Source of the DNA: Tomocerus qinae
Taxonomy: Eukaryota; Arthropoda; Collembola; Entomobryomorpha; Tomoceridae
Assembly (NCBI GenBank): GCA_020055645.1
Contig: CM034549.1
Location: forward strand, 33,751,930 to 33,815,929
Direction: 5' to 3'
DNA length: 64,000 nucleotides
The notes under the pieces: model-generated
Told to the model about the DNA's origin: nothing
Databases searched by the model: none
What the model saw: the letters and a program-made list of their open reading frames with translations, nothing else
Program-made: the position numbers and the translations under genes
Shown here: positions 14,701-27,119 of the stretch, piece by piece
How positions within the stretch are numbered: position 1 is the first letter of the stretch
Layout: every line of letters begins with the position of its first letter

Positions 14701-15638
14701 GATGTGTGTGCATTGTCTGAGGATTGTCAAAGATGCATTAAGAAGTATGTCAGTGAATGAGGTATAAATAAATAGGATGAATAGATGGGATAGGGAAATC
14801 GTATACATAGACATAGTAATAATATGTCTATGACTGAATTGAGGAAGATTGGAAATGAGATAATAAGGTTGCTGAGTCGGAATCACATCACCGAAGGAAC
14901 AATTAATTAACTTCACCACTCACAATCTCATTCACTACAGACAGACAGATTCACTACAGGTACCTATAAACTCTGTAATTATATTGATACACCCACCCAC
15001 ACCCACCCACATCATAATAGTTTATATAGTTATTATTAATACTGCTACTCGATCCGCATCTCTCCAGCGAGACTAGCACGTTTCTCTGAAACAATTCTGA
15101 CGGCAATTCTTCCAGCCATCTAACCGCTCTGACGTCATCTCCGTCCGCTTCAGATGATCAACATACCTCTCTATAACTTAGTTGCTCAACCACACACACT
15201 TAACGTTCATCCAATTCTGCCTTTCTGGGCGCTTTTGAATTGTCCCAGTCCCATCCATTTACCCGGTTAATGAAGTTGAAGTCATGCATTTGAAATTGAA
15301 TTGTAACGACTTTCAAATAAAAATCAAGCCCGCTTTTTCGTGAACGAAAGGCAGGTCCGTTTCACTCAGCCTTTGGATCCAGTGTGATCACATCAGTGAC
15401 GATAGTTTAGCACAAATTTGCTTAAAATTGCCTACATATTGTCTAAAATTTACTAAAATATTGCAAAATCCTAAATAACTTACATGTTTTCATTCGTTAT
15501 TTATTTATTACATGTGACTAATTCCTGCGCAAATTCTGGCCTAAGTGGTCTAATAAGGCTTTTAGATTTTCTGGTTATGGAAAGTGCGTTTTGCACATTG
15601 GTCTAAATCGGTGTATGTGGTATTAATACAGGTGCATG
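11783..15638. other. Non-coding region with TA-palindrome and GTGA microsatellite
   Basis: At about 12793-12885 a TATAGTATA-type array folds on itself many ways. It is followed by GTAA units (about 12889-12904) and GTGA units (12905-12934). No frame between here and 15638 has a recognisable domain. Confidence 0.6.
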
Positions 15639-15846
15639 CAAGGACGTATTGAAGGGGAGCTTTGCGGGCTGAAGCCCCGAAATCCAAGAAAGAGGGAATT
15701 TTTTTCTGAAAACAGCAAAACATTTCGCGCTCCGCACAATTATTTGCCATTTCTGACTCATTTTCGTTAAAAAATGACAAAACTTTAAAATATCTATATG
15801 AAATGTTAGCCCCCCCCCCTGAAACTCAGTTCTGTATACGTGCTTG
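15639..15846. mobile_element. hAT-like miniature element, copy 1 (old)
   Basis: This is a diverged member of the family also found at 21859-22107 and 28979-29135. It shares the left end CAAGGnnGTATTGA, a GAAATCCAAGAAA block followed by AATTTTTTTCT, a TTTCGCGCT block, and a C-rich run before the right end. Flanking 8-mers GGTGCATG and GGTGCCGT agree at 5 of 8 bases, consistent with an old 8-bp target duplication. It has no coding capacity. Confidence 0.65.
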
Positions 15847-16854
15847 GGTGCCGTACATACCTACATACATAATATACGCGACGACTGTTGTTTACTCACA
15901 TCACATGTAAATAAGAGAAGCGTCCGTATCAGTGAGTACGAGTACGCGAGTGACTAAGTGAGTCGAAAGACACGGAAAAAAATTTTCCACAAGCCGAGGA
16001 CTTTGAGATATACTTTGAAAATGCTGTATGGAGGAGTTAGTCGGCAATGCATTAGGACTGCATCTATGCACTAATTAACTGTAATTGCATATTATATTCG
16101 CATACAATTCTCTAAACTAAATAAATATGGTGATTAACAAAACTGCCAGAAGCTACTATTGCATTTCATTATCCTACATAGTCCCTATCTCACATCACGT
16201 GGCTGCATGCAGCAGCTACTACTGTGTTTCATATATTATTATCATACTTGCTTATAAAGCATGTTGGCATCTTTAGGATGCTTTTGAGCTATTTGCTTTA
16301 CAACAAACACATAAAATAGTATTAGTTTCTTTCTTGCGCGGGACATCCGTTTGATATTAGTCAGAATAATTAAGGAAGGAATTGAAACTAGGGGAGCCTC
16401 TGTATTACTGCGTAAATACGAATAAACTAAATTATGATGAACAAAGGAATTGCAGCATCGGGTCAAGTTAATAAATAACAATAAATGGATAATGGATAAC
16501 AATAAATACATGTTTTACGATGTTGCTTTAGGACCTTTCATTAAACGCTTTATTGCGTTTCATAGAGTTTGACGTCGTTATTTACCCATTCCACAATCAG
16601 GGTGTGTATTTAATCTATGTATTAGTGTTGGTGAACCTTTTCTCCTTCAAAACAAAGTATTGCACGACTTTCTACGTTGAACAAAACTAAAGCTACGTCT
16701 ATTTTTAATTTTCGAACACTACCCCTGTAGAACCGATTTCGTCCATAACCTTTCATTTGACCCTAACATGTGTCGTGAAAATTTGAACGGATTATCTCAA
16801 TCCTTTCTTAAGTTATTGTGCTGTGCTCACATACGGACAGACAGGTCCTGTATC
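15847..16854. other. Non-coding spacer
   Basis: AT-rich sequence with no supported gene, RNA or repeat boundary. The short minus-strand frame at 16242-16511 is unrecognised. Confidence 0.5.
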
Positions 16855-17442
16855 CAGTGTACAAAATTTACCACTTTATAGCATTTTTTACCATCACAGT
16901 GGTAAAAATGCACTTAATGTTAAAAATGCATTTAATGGCAAAAATGGATTTAATGGTAAGAATGGTAAGAATACTTAGCAGAGATACACAAACGACACTT
17001 TAAAATAAGTTATCATGCTGTATTATCTCTAAAATATTTCTAATTAAGATTTACTATATATGAATGTTTACTGGAAGTAGTGAAAAAATGTCGTTTAATA
17101 AACATTTATTTGCTTGGTATAGCCAACATTTATTGAATTAGAAATAATGCTCATTTAATTGCAACTAATTATTCAATGAGTAAACGAGGACAATTTTGCC
17201 CCAATAAGTTGACTCTGTCTTGGGTTAATTAACACACATAAAGTTAGCCAGTCAATTTGTGACAACAATCGTCAGCTGCGAATTTTATTCAAAATTCTGT
17301 ACGAAATTTAAATAAAACTGCTTTTTACCATTTCTTACCAATCATACCATTTACCACCAATTTATAGGTGGTGGTAAATAACATTAAATACCATTAAAAA
17401 CGACTTACCACTGGTAAGTGGTAAATGGTATTTTGTACACTG
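16855..17442. mobile_element. 588-bp hAT-like non-autonomous element
   Basis: The inverted ends read CAGTGTACAAAAT, left at 16855 and right ending at 17442. Flanking 8-mers CCTGTATC and CGTATATC agree at 6 of 8 positions, compatible with an aged 8-bp hAT-type duplication. The subterminal regions repeat TTACCA/TGGTAA words (for example TTTAATGGTAA and GGTGGTAAAT) on both sides, as expected of transposase-binding repeats. No transposase frame. Confidence 0.7.
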
Positions 17443-20400
17443 CGTATATCCCTATTAAGCAGATCCACTACTCAATAATCGTTAGTGTATGAAGAAATGT
17501 ATTATGTGCAAGGTGAAAAGTGGGAAAAGTATTTAAAATCATTTTTGTATTTATATAGAGTCTATAATATAAATGTGTTTTAGTCTTTGAAGCTTTCTTC
17601 GTGAGGGAATCAAACTTTTGGGCATCATTACCTGAGAAATGGAGAAATAGCTGGATAAATGCATTCGAAAAATGCGATAATGAAAGAGTGCGAGGTGTAA
17701 GAAAGGCGAACCTTTGCTGGTTGTTGAGAGTAGCGGCGTGGGATAGTGTATAGTGGGATATCTGCTGCAAAGAGTTGGTCTCGTCGGAAGTCCAGCTCGG
17801 ACTGTCCCCAGAAGTGGCACTCTCCTCCGCATAGAGATTAGGGCAGCACACACTTCGAATGTCCCTGCACTCCTCCCCCCCTCCTCCTCGGTGGCGGTGA
17901 GGACGGATCACTGCACACACCTTCTGACCACTCAACAACATCTCAACACTCCAACAACTCCCTATTACCTATTTATATAGCCACACTACTACCGATTTGT
18001 CAATCGCGTCCTTCTGCTACTCCGTTGGCCACCATGTGTATGTGTCAGACGAGACTGAGCTGGGCAGAGTCATTTTGACAACTTACATTAGAAGAACGTA
18101 CTTTATCCTCCCTTGGGGTCATTACAAAACTTGCACGATTCACAACTCATTGAAATGAATACATAGTAAAAATATTGGAGAAGCGCGTAGTGGAGTTGGT
18201 GGTGGGAGTTGAGATGTAAACTGGAGCAGTTGTAATTGACGACTAGCGTAGTGAGTGTGATAACTGTAGAGGAGAGTTGAGTGTGTCAAAAAGTGTGTTG
18301 ATAGAGAGATAGACAAAGTCAACAGATTTTGCACTTCGAGTTGAGCAAGTTCGTCACCCTCTGGCTCCCTCCTAATAATCACTTTCTACTGGATTTATTA
18401 CTTTCTTGACCATTTCTGCATCACTCAATCTCAGCCTCAATTTTGAAGTCTCTTTACAGTCAATGAGCTTTGAAGGAAATGGAATTGTGCTCATCACTAA
18501 TCCCAACTATATACATAAAGATATACTACTACACTATATTATGTATAGAGTGCATGTAGTCTATAATATAATGATATGATTATTCCATGGTGGAGATTAT
18601 GTGCAGGGAGACAAAAGAAGAAATGAGGAATGCAAGCACAGCAGTTCATTAAACTGTGCGGATTTATTTTGTAGACTACAGTTGGGACGTTTGTGCGACA
18701 GAAGAGATATATACATATAGATAAATACATATAGTCCTCTCTATCTATATATACAGATTGTAATGCAAACCAAATAAGAATGATAAGGTAGGGAAACAGT
18801 TTGCTTACTGCGCTTAATAAATGTTGTTGTTGCTGAAGAAGAACAGCCAAGTCTATACGTGCTCAATAAACAAGGACCGGAAATGTATTGAAAACAATCG
18901 TCTCAAATTGTATTTCATTATCAATACTTCAAATATTGAACTATAGAATACAGAATCATTCGCATCGGAATTCCTAATGATTTGAACATGGTTTAGATTT
19001 TTGATAAACCGACTATTTGGTCAAAATTTTGACGAAATTAAACATTCCATGATTTCTGGTCCCAATTTTAATGAGGGGATGAAACGAGTTTAGTTTTTTT
19101 TAATTAAGTAGACGTTTCTAAAAATGTCTTGTTTAGCAGTAGCAAACTTTGATGATGTTACCATTTTGGTACAATTATTCTTCACGCCCCCTCCGCGTCT
19201 TCCCTCAGCCGCCTGTCAACCTTGCGGGGTTAAATATACAATTTTCTGAAAGACTTCCCCAAACCGTCAGTTACAATGAAAACATTTGGATTTGGATATT
19301 TAAAGAAAGTACATTTGGCTGTTTTTAGAAGAGAGTTAGTTGGATGAATGCATTTCCGGGTTGTAGACAGAGTTGCGTTGTTGGGAGAGAGGAAAACAGA
19401 GAATTATAGTGTATTTATAAGGAAGGAGCTTATCGGCCCAGTTTGTGCACACAACAAACGCACTTATCTGTGGCTGTCTCATCTGCCTGGACTCCCTGCA
19501 CCCGCGTCTTACGGAATAGCAAATGTCAATCCTTCTCTCTGAACAACATTTGGAAATACCTTATTACGTCACTCGGATGGAGTCAAATTTTCGCTGATGC
19601 CATGCACAAGTTCAGATTTCATCTCCTACAACCACCCGCATAAAATTAACTCGAATCAACAAAATAATAATACCTAACCAACAATTATATTTACTACTAT
19701 GTACATACTACATACATAGATACTGGCTAGATACTGGATGACTCGCCTGATGCTCAAGTCTTCCTTTGTCTCTATAATATCACAGACATAGTAGTGGGTC
19801 TTCAAGACTACAAAACAACCCAACTCTTTCTTCCACAAATACAGTTGGCTAAGTGGAAATGAAAAATTATGATTGAAGCAGTCCTGTCATTTAACGACTA
19901 TATTTACTTTCCTCCAAAAATGACATGCCCTTGACTTCTGCATGGAGATTGGAAGGAAGGGTACTACTTCTGTGGAAGACACAGATCTTTCCACTCGGAC
20001 GTAGACGCAAATGACAAATCATAGACGGTAGAAAATGCATAAAATCTTAAAATCAGCAGCCGCATAGTTATTGTCTGTCTGAGAGTGGCCGGCACGGCAG
20101 GTGGGAATATCCGCGTTCCTAGACGGGGGATGTGTTATACTCAAAGGAGGAAGGGAGATAGCTATAAAAGAAATAGAGGATATTTACCCTCAATGCCTTG
20201 TCCACGATATTTCAAAGAGATTTTAGAAATCCGACAACCTGGGAACCTACAGTATTATTTTGCACATCTGCTAATCAGGCAATTTGCAATTTTGGGTCTA
20301 GGCATAAAAGTGGAAGGCCGTAAAACTGGAAGGGGGACAGAAAGACATTCTGTGAGAACAATTACTTTTGCAAGGGTCGCTGTGAACTTAGAATAAAGAA

Positions 20401-21850
20401 ATGGTAGGGTGTGTTTACGACATGTCCGAACAACAAAGAGAGATTGCGAAACTCGTCCGGGTCAGGGAACGGAAAGTCAAAGAATCAACATTAGGAAAGG
20501 ATGCCCTTTCTCCTCGTTAATTTTTATGGCCCCTGCCTGGGACACGCACTAACATCTGTCCAAGTGAAAAAGCCATAAAGTATATTTTATAGAAGTACTT
20601 ACTGTATTTGTGTGTGTTCACTTGTCTTGGGAAGTCGGAGGTAGTCGCCGAGGACAAGGAGGTCCTTGGAAATTATCATATTCTTATCTCCGCACTCACC
20701 ACTCTCAAATCTTGTTCCGACAATCACTAAATACCAAGTCCTTCTTACGTGTCACACACGCACAGCGCTGTAGTACGGAAATAATAATAGTTTTAGGTCA
20801 ATCTCATAGTTGACATGTCACTGGAGTAAATGTGTATTAGAAGGAGTAAGTGTACGTAGAGGGTCAGTCTCAGTCACCGATTGAGTTTAGCAGGTACATA
20901 ACAATTATAAGTATACCTAATAACAGTGTATCACGCACTGTGTTAAATATATCTGTAGTGGATGAGGATATTTTCGGTAGTTGACAAGTGGGGAGAGTGT
21001 TGGTCGGAGGGAGTTTGTGGTAAGAATGATGGTGGGAATGGGAAAAGTAGTGTGATTTAAGGGAGGATGATGAGGGAGGAGGAGGGAGAAGAAGCAACAA
21101 CAATGCACATCTACTACTACTATACAGAGAGAGATTCTCTCTCCTGACTGACTCAACAACGATCACTGCACTACTACTGCCTGCACTACTCCAAGCAAAC
21201 TCGACTACTCTCTACTTTGCTCAACTCCCTCACACACTGACTTGCAATCTCTCTCTGCCTCCTCGCAGCCACTACTGCACTACTTTTACCTCACACGTTA
21301 CACTGCACTGACTTCACTCACCTCCAACATATATCACCAAGCTGTACCCCAATTATCTTCGTTTTACCAGTTCAAATCCCCAAAGGAGGGTTTGAAATGG
21401 TAAATTGAAATAGTAATTTCTCGGCCATTCTATTTTAATTTTTTAGTGTAGGTCTGTAGGTGTCCATCCTGCATCAATAGCCGTCAATTTCCATGTCCTT
21501 AAAACTGGCGAGTAGGCGTTACAATAAACCTGGGTACTAACATTTTTCTGAATCTGAAATGGACACCTTTAGTTTAGATACGGAGTCACTTATTCCCAAG
21601 TTGTTCACTCCTCTAATCCATTTAATCCTAACATCAGTTGGTTTCCCTTGATTCCAAAGATCCCCAAAGTGTTCACATCTTTTGTATTGCCCACAGAGTA
21701 AAAAGCCGCAGAGCCATATCATATCAGCCACTACTATAATTTTATCCTCCAGCCACCTAGTGGCCACTAGCCATCTTACTTACGCTTTTAAATAAACGGA
21801 AAAGATACATGAGAAGATCATAATGACAACAAGTATCGTATGTAAGCATT
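17443..21850. other. Non-coding region, no supported gene
   Basis: Several 60-157-codon frames occur on both strands (for example 17468-17941 minus and 20085-20396 plus). They are rich in Ser, His and Leu from simple sequence and match no family I know. No clear splice-bounded exon was found. Confidence 0.5.
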
Positions 21851-21858
21851 ATCATAAT

Positions 21859-22107
21859 CAAGGCTGTATTGAGGGGGGGGCATTGGGGGCAAATGCCCCC
21901 CCCCGAAATCCAAGAAAAGGGGAAATTTTTTCTCAAAATACCAAAAAATTTCGCGCTTCGCGCGATTTTATGTAATTTTTAGGGTATTTTTGACTCATTT
22001 TAGACAAAATAAGCAAAAATTTTTCGCGCTTCGCGCGATTATGCCTAATATATATTGTCCTATGATATCATTGCCCCCTCCGAAATCGACTTCTAAATAC
22101 GGTACTG
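21859..22107. mobile_element. hAT-like miniature element, copy 2 (full length)
   Basis: A 249-bp element starts CAAGGCTGTATTGAG and ends CGGTACTG. It is flanked by perfect 8-bp duplications ATCATAAT (21851-21858 and 22108-22115). Inside are a G8 run facing a C9 run near the left end, two TTTCGCGCTTCGCGCG palindromic blocks, and a GCCCCCTCCGAAATCGAC block near the right end. The 8-bp duplication and CA...TG ends fit the hAT superfamily. No coding capacity. Confidence 0.9.
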
Positions 22108-22115
22108 ATCATAAT

Positions 22116-22827
22116 CCTATATAGGTATGTCTGTCTGTCTCAACAAGTCATTTAATTCTTACTATAGCTACCTAAATGTAATTATTAGGTTATTATATAA
22201 TTGGGGCCTATTAATCCCATGATGTGTAGAAGAGTCGCCTTTTGGTATTTTCGCTCTGTAGTCAATAAACGCTATTCACTCATTGGGAGAGATTTGTTTT
22301 GCTTACATCCACCCAAAGTTCATTTGAGTTCAGTGTCACTCCAGTTGTGCACAAAACAGAAATAGCCGAGTTATTTTCGTCGTGCTCTTGTAAATGTCCC
22401 CATTCTTTCTCTGCTCCTTGCTACACTCGCACTCACAGTTTCATAAGCGCTTGTTAATGCATATATTTGTATATACCGCATACATCGTCATTCCAACTCG
22501 TCATAACATGTATGCAAATGCTGAATGGAAAATATTTGTCACTAAAATGCCATCTTGGTATTACAAAAATGTAATTTTTAGTCAAGAATCAGGTGCAAAA
22601 ATATTTTTCCCAGTGAAAAGCTATATACTTTCTTATATAGCCCTGATAGACAATTTCACGTTAGCTACTTTATGGGAATCCCTCACCTGTGTGTCTATGT
22701 CTGTCAGTCTTCACGTGACAAATGAAACTTTTGAGAGGAACTAAAACATTTTGCTTAATAATGCCTTTTGAGTCAAGGCAGAGGGAAAGCGCCTATCTGA
22801 CCTTTGACATCGGAGATCATTTGTACA
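22116..22827. other. Non-coding spacer
   Basis: No supported gene. A 116-codon plus-strand frame (22394-22744) is open but has no recognisable motif or splice context. Confidence 0.45.
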
Positions 22828-22829
22828 TA

Positions 22830-23771
22830 CAAGGTGACAACTAAATAGTTGAAAACAGTCTAGGCTCTCTAACTTCTAAACAGAGGCTGCTACGGAAATG
22901 AGGTGACCACCATTGGAAAGACGACAAAATTTTCAATAAAATAGGCTATAATAAAAAATTTAGTGACTGCCAGTATTAAAATGATAAATGAGGAAGTCAA
23001 AGACCAAATTTTCGTGTTAAAACTCTCAGTTAAACACGAAATTTTTTTTAATTACAAACTTTTGCTCCTCAGCATTAGGTGATTTTTGTTCGCAGTTTCC
23101 AACCGATTAACAACCGAATTACTAGTGCACCTCAGTAAAAATATTTTACAGAGACATTCTTGGCTTTCAGTGACCACTCTTTAGGCTGAACTGCCGAGTA
23201 AAAGCTTGCTAAGGAGGTTTGAGAAAGCAACAACTCTTAAACCTTTTTAAAGAAATTTTAGTGACTAAAAGAGCAACTCATTGGTCTATCCAGTCTATCA
23301 GTAACTGATTTACACTATTTAAAATTATGTGGAATGGTCACTCAAAATAACTGTTCCCGTTTTTTCTGAAAATTCTTCATTCTTTATTCCTGATTAGTTA
23401 AACAGTAATTATGGTCTTTGCCACCCAAAGGGTTTAACTCTGGAAAACCATTATCTAATTTCAATTGAAAATCAGCTTCAGATTCGGTTACTGACTGATG
23501 GAAAGTATTCATTTAAGACCTAGGACGATTGATTTCCTCTGAGGGAATAAAATTCCGTTAATTTCGCACTTAAACCATACAATTACAGGCTAGCTTGCAC
23601 TTTTTTTAAAAAAATGCCATGCCTGTAAAAATTTTTAAAACTATTTTTATTATAACCCATTTTGTTGCCAATTTTGTCATCTTTCGAATGGTGGTAATTT
23701 CATTTTCGTAGCATTTTCCGTTTAGGAGTTACAGAGCCTAGACTGTTTTCAACTATATAGTTGTCACCTGG
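22830..23771. mobile_element. 942-bp Tc1/mariner-type non-autonomous element
   Basis: The ends match as inverted repeats of at least 140 bp. They begin C(A/C)AGGTGACAACTA, continue through AGTTGAAAACAGTCTAGGCTCT, and are flanked by TA (22828-22829 and 23772-23773). A TA duplication is typical of the Tc1/mariner superfamily. The interior has no transposase frame. Arm similarity is clear but diverged, so this is an older copy. Confidence 0.75.
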
Positions 23772-23773
23772 TA

Positions 23774-24387
23774 TATATCAAAGTAAATCAAGAATGGATG
23801 AAGATTAAACATCAGATGTTTTGGCCACACCTCCTTTTAGGAGGGAGGATCCTCCTAAATTATTTGACTATTGGCAGTAGAATCACAACCAATTATTACA
23901 ACCCTTATAAGTTTAAATGAATAAATAATCCACTTTGGTTGAGTGAGCAATCCCATATTCAGTTCTGAGTAAATGTGAGTGCATTTAGTGGTGTTGCTTC
24001 AGTTGTTCATTCTTGAACTGCAGTATTTGGGTTTTGTGGGTTAAGTAAACACTATTTATTTAAGAACAGATCATAAACATGGAATCCACAATTGCATTCA
24101 TCCATAAAAGAAACAATAATCAATCACCTCTCGGAAGACAAAGAAGCCGTGTCGCTTTGTCGGAGGGATTGATTGTGTTGCTGATTGTTCCGTCGGTGCA
24201 CTCCATTGAATTACATCACCCACCTTATGAATACACAATAAAATGTTGATCTAAATCCCTAGCAGCGTAATCACAATGCTTGGCTGACTATTCTGAATAA
24301 AACGACCCGTCTCTAATCACTATACAATCAATTATTTACTACTATGTATTTATATTCAACATTGAATTTATATCCTCTGGAGACACT
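23774..24387. other. Non-coding spacer
   Basis: AT-rich spacer between two inverted-repeat elements; nothing supported in it. Confidence 0.5.
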
Positions 24388-24777
24388 AGGCAGTTAGTTT
24401 TTTCTCGTAGTGTAAGAATGAGCCTCCCGTAGTGTAAGTCTTACGTCAAACTCCTCCCCTTTCCTTAAGAATCCTAGGCTACGCCAGAAAAATTGAGTTG
24501 CGAAACGTAAAAATGGCTACACTACGTATCAGACTTACGGGCATACGTAAGTGCCCTAGTGCCCTCCCAGGATGTAGTTACCCAGGCGACTGGTTTTATT
24601 CATGTTTATTCTACAAAGTTAATTTTCGAAATTGTGGCACCTAGCAACCAAATACTTACGGAAAATCACTAACTACTCTTCGTAACCGTAGTGTAAGTAA
24701 GCTTCGAAAAGGAAGCCGCGTAAAGACTTACCCTACGCAAAGCCCAAAGTTACACCAAGGGATAAAACTAACTGCCT
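24388..24777 (+). mobile_element. Inverted-repeat miniature element, family M, copy 1
   Basis: A 390-bp element with AGGCAGTTAGTTTT at the left end and its reverse complement at the right end. Its subterminal regions repeat CGTAGTGTAAG words. No coding capacity. Its whole length is the reverse complement of the element at 24831-25208. No clear target duplication flanks it. Confidence 0.85.
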
Positions 24778-24830
24778 CGGGCATAAATTAAGTGGCTAAA
24801 ACCTTTTAGTATGATCATCATATTATTATT

Positions 24831-25208
24831 AGGCAGTTAGTTTTATTCCTTAGTGTAACTCTGACCTTCGGGTAGCGTAAGTCTTTACGCGGCTTACTTT
24901 GCGAAGCTAACTTACACTACGGCTACGTAGAATAGTTAGTGATTTTCCGTAAGTAATTGGTTGCTAGGTGCCGCAATTTCCAAAATTAACTGTGGAATAA
25001 ACATGAATCATACCAGTCGCCTGGGTAACTACATCCTGTAGGGCACTGCGTATGTCCGTAAGTCTGAAACGTAGTGTAGTCATTTTTACGTTTCGTAACT
25101 CGGTTTTTTTGGCGTTGAGTAGGATTCTCTTGGAAAGGGGAGGAGTTTGACGTAAGACTTGCACTACGGGAGGCTCATTCTTACACTACGGAAAAAAACT
25201 AACTGCCT
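24831..25208 (-). mobile_element. Inverted-repeat miniature element, family M, copy 2
   Basis: A 378-bp copy of the same family in the opposite orientation, only 53 bp from copy 1, bounded by the same AGGCAGTTAGTTTT ends. ATTATT precedes and follows it, but the flank is a simple ATT repeat, so the length of the target duplication is uncertain. Together the two copies form an interrupted palindrome of about 820 bp. Confidence 0.85.
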
Positions 25209-25891
25209 ATTATTATGAATCTCAAAAACGTCAAGATTAATTATATATATAAAATTATATTAGCGTTGTCTATAGGACATTTAGAGTGTAGCACTTATCT
25301 TTTAATCATTTTCAACTTTCTGGTAAACTCGGCGGCAACTGTCCTCCGACTCAAAACAATGTCACTCTCTACGAAATTAATCTAGCTTTATAACTTTTAG
25401 GATTGCTTCGATGTAGATGGGTTAAATTAACTGATTTCCACCTGATGGGTAACACCTTAATACCCCTAGTATTGTAATACCCATCCGTTGTACTAACTCT
25501 CGATACGACTCTCACTATCGAGATGGTCACTACTATTATTTACCTAATTATAGTACATGCTCTGTGTGACATCTTGTAATAAATGTGATTAATATTTAGT
25601 AATGTGTGAATGCAAGCATAAATGAGACTGGATAAAAGAGCACAGAATAATTGAGAGCGAATGCTTATTTGACCAGGACTTTTGTCTCCTGGTTAGATTC
25701 GGACTCGGAGTGAATCTTAATTTGTGGATGCATGTTGTAATACATCGTTTGTGTTTGTGTTGTATGGATGGAATGGACTCAGTATAGTGCACAGGTAAGT
25801 ATAGTTTAATTGACTTAGTTTAAGGTTTAAGGTTTAAGTTTAAGTTTAAGGTTTAAGGTACCTGGGTATTAGGATTAGGATTGTACATTAC
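25209..25891. other. Non-coding spacer with TTTAAGG repeats
   Basis: About six degenerate TTTAAGG/TTTAAG units lie at 25815-25859 just before the next element. No gene is supported. Confidence 0.6.
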
Positions 25892-26694
25892 AAAACCTAC
25901 GGCAAGCCGTAACAGAAGCTCGCCTGAGTGAAGGGGACCATGTACACATTTTTGGTGGAATAATAATAGATTTATTTTGATTAGTACAATGTCATTCAAA
26001 CTAGATCAATATTTATAATAGAAAATCAAAATAGATTAATATTGACTATTAAAATCAACAGAAAATCAAAATAGATTAATATTGACTATTGAAATCAACG
26101 GAAAATCAAAATAGATTAATATTGACTATTAAAATCAACAGAAAATCAAAATAGAATAATATTGACTATTAAAATCAACAGAAAATCAAAATAGAATAAT
26201 ATTGACTATTAAAATCAACAGAAAATCAAAATAGATAATTGTTGACTATGAAAATCAACAGAAATTCGATTCGAAAAATGTAAATTTGACTACCAATTTG
26301 CATATAAATGCGAAATAGATTTATTTCCGTCCTGTAATAGATATTTTTTATGATTTTATTTACTTTATTATCAAATCTTAAATTTGGTCGAAGCGGCATT
26401 AAATATTTTATACTATCATGCTAACAATTCATAGGAAGCACAATTGAACTTTTAATGTCCATTTAATGCCATATTTTCATTTTGACAATCAAAATGAAGA
26501 CAAAGTGAGCGCGCGTCATCTCAGCAACCTATGGACCAATGTGGCCCATTTTCAATAGGCTTTGTCCTATGGGCATAGGCAATGTTTTTGACAAGTTTGA
26601 TCAAAATCGGTCAATGCGTTCGAAAGTTATCGTGGTAACAGACGAACGGACGGACGGACTGTGCGATTCTATAAGCTGCCTTATCAGGCGAGCT
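25892..26694 (+). mobile_element. Repeat family ABC, copy A
   Basis: The copy starts with AAAACCTACGGCAAGCCGTA and AGCTCGCCTGA, and ends with ACGGACGGACGG then TCAGGCGAGCT, the inverse of the left AGCTCGCCTGA. The middle is a tandem array of about six 40-bp units (26021-26270) with AAAATCAAAATAGATTAATA cores. The right third (TCAGCAACCTATGGACC and onwards) is shared with copies B and C. No coding capacity. Class is undetermined. Confidence 0.8.
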
Positions 26695-27119
26695 AATAAC
26701 TAGGGATAGATATTAGGAAGGTAGGTCGCGAGACGACATGTACATATTGGAATCGAGATACATAGCTCCTGCAAACTCCAACTAGCTGATTAAGTAATAG
26801 CAATAAAAGTTCAGTAAACAAATAGTTTTTTAACTATTCTAGTTCAGTCCATGTCTAGTGCGCAGGTGATTAATCCATGATCAGCGAGAGATTTATGACC
26901 TTAGTGAGACAAAAGCAATTAATTATTTACATGCAGGGACCGATAAAGAAATTCCGTCTGACTGTATCCCAGGTTTGGTGACGGCTACAGCTAGCTACTG
27001 TCGAAGTCAATTCATTAGACATTTCCCATTTCTTGGTAGGTTATCCGGAGTGCGATTTCATCTTTAATATATTTAAGGTCAGGGTATATTTTTTGAAACC
27101 CTTTACCTTCTCAGCCACA
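26695..27119. other. Non-coding spacer
   Basis: No gene or repeat boundary recognised. Confidence 0.5.

Noticed and set aside
20085-20396. 103-residue basic protein
   Set aside because: No recognisable motif, no exon signals, and surrounding sequence has the same composition.
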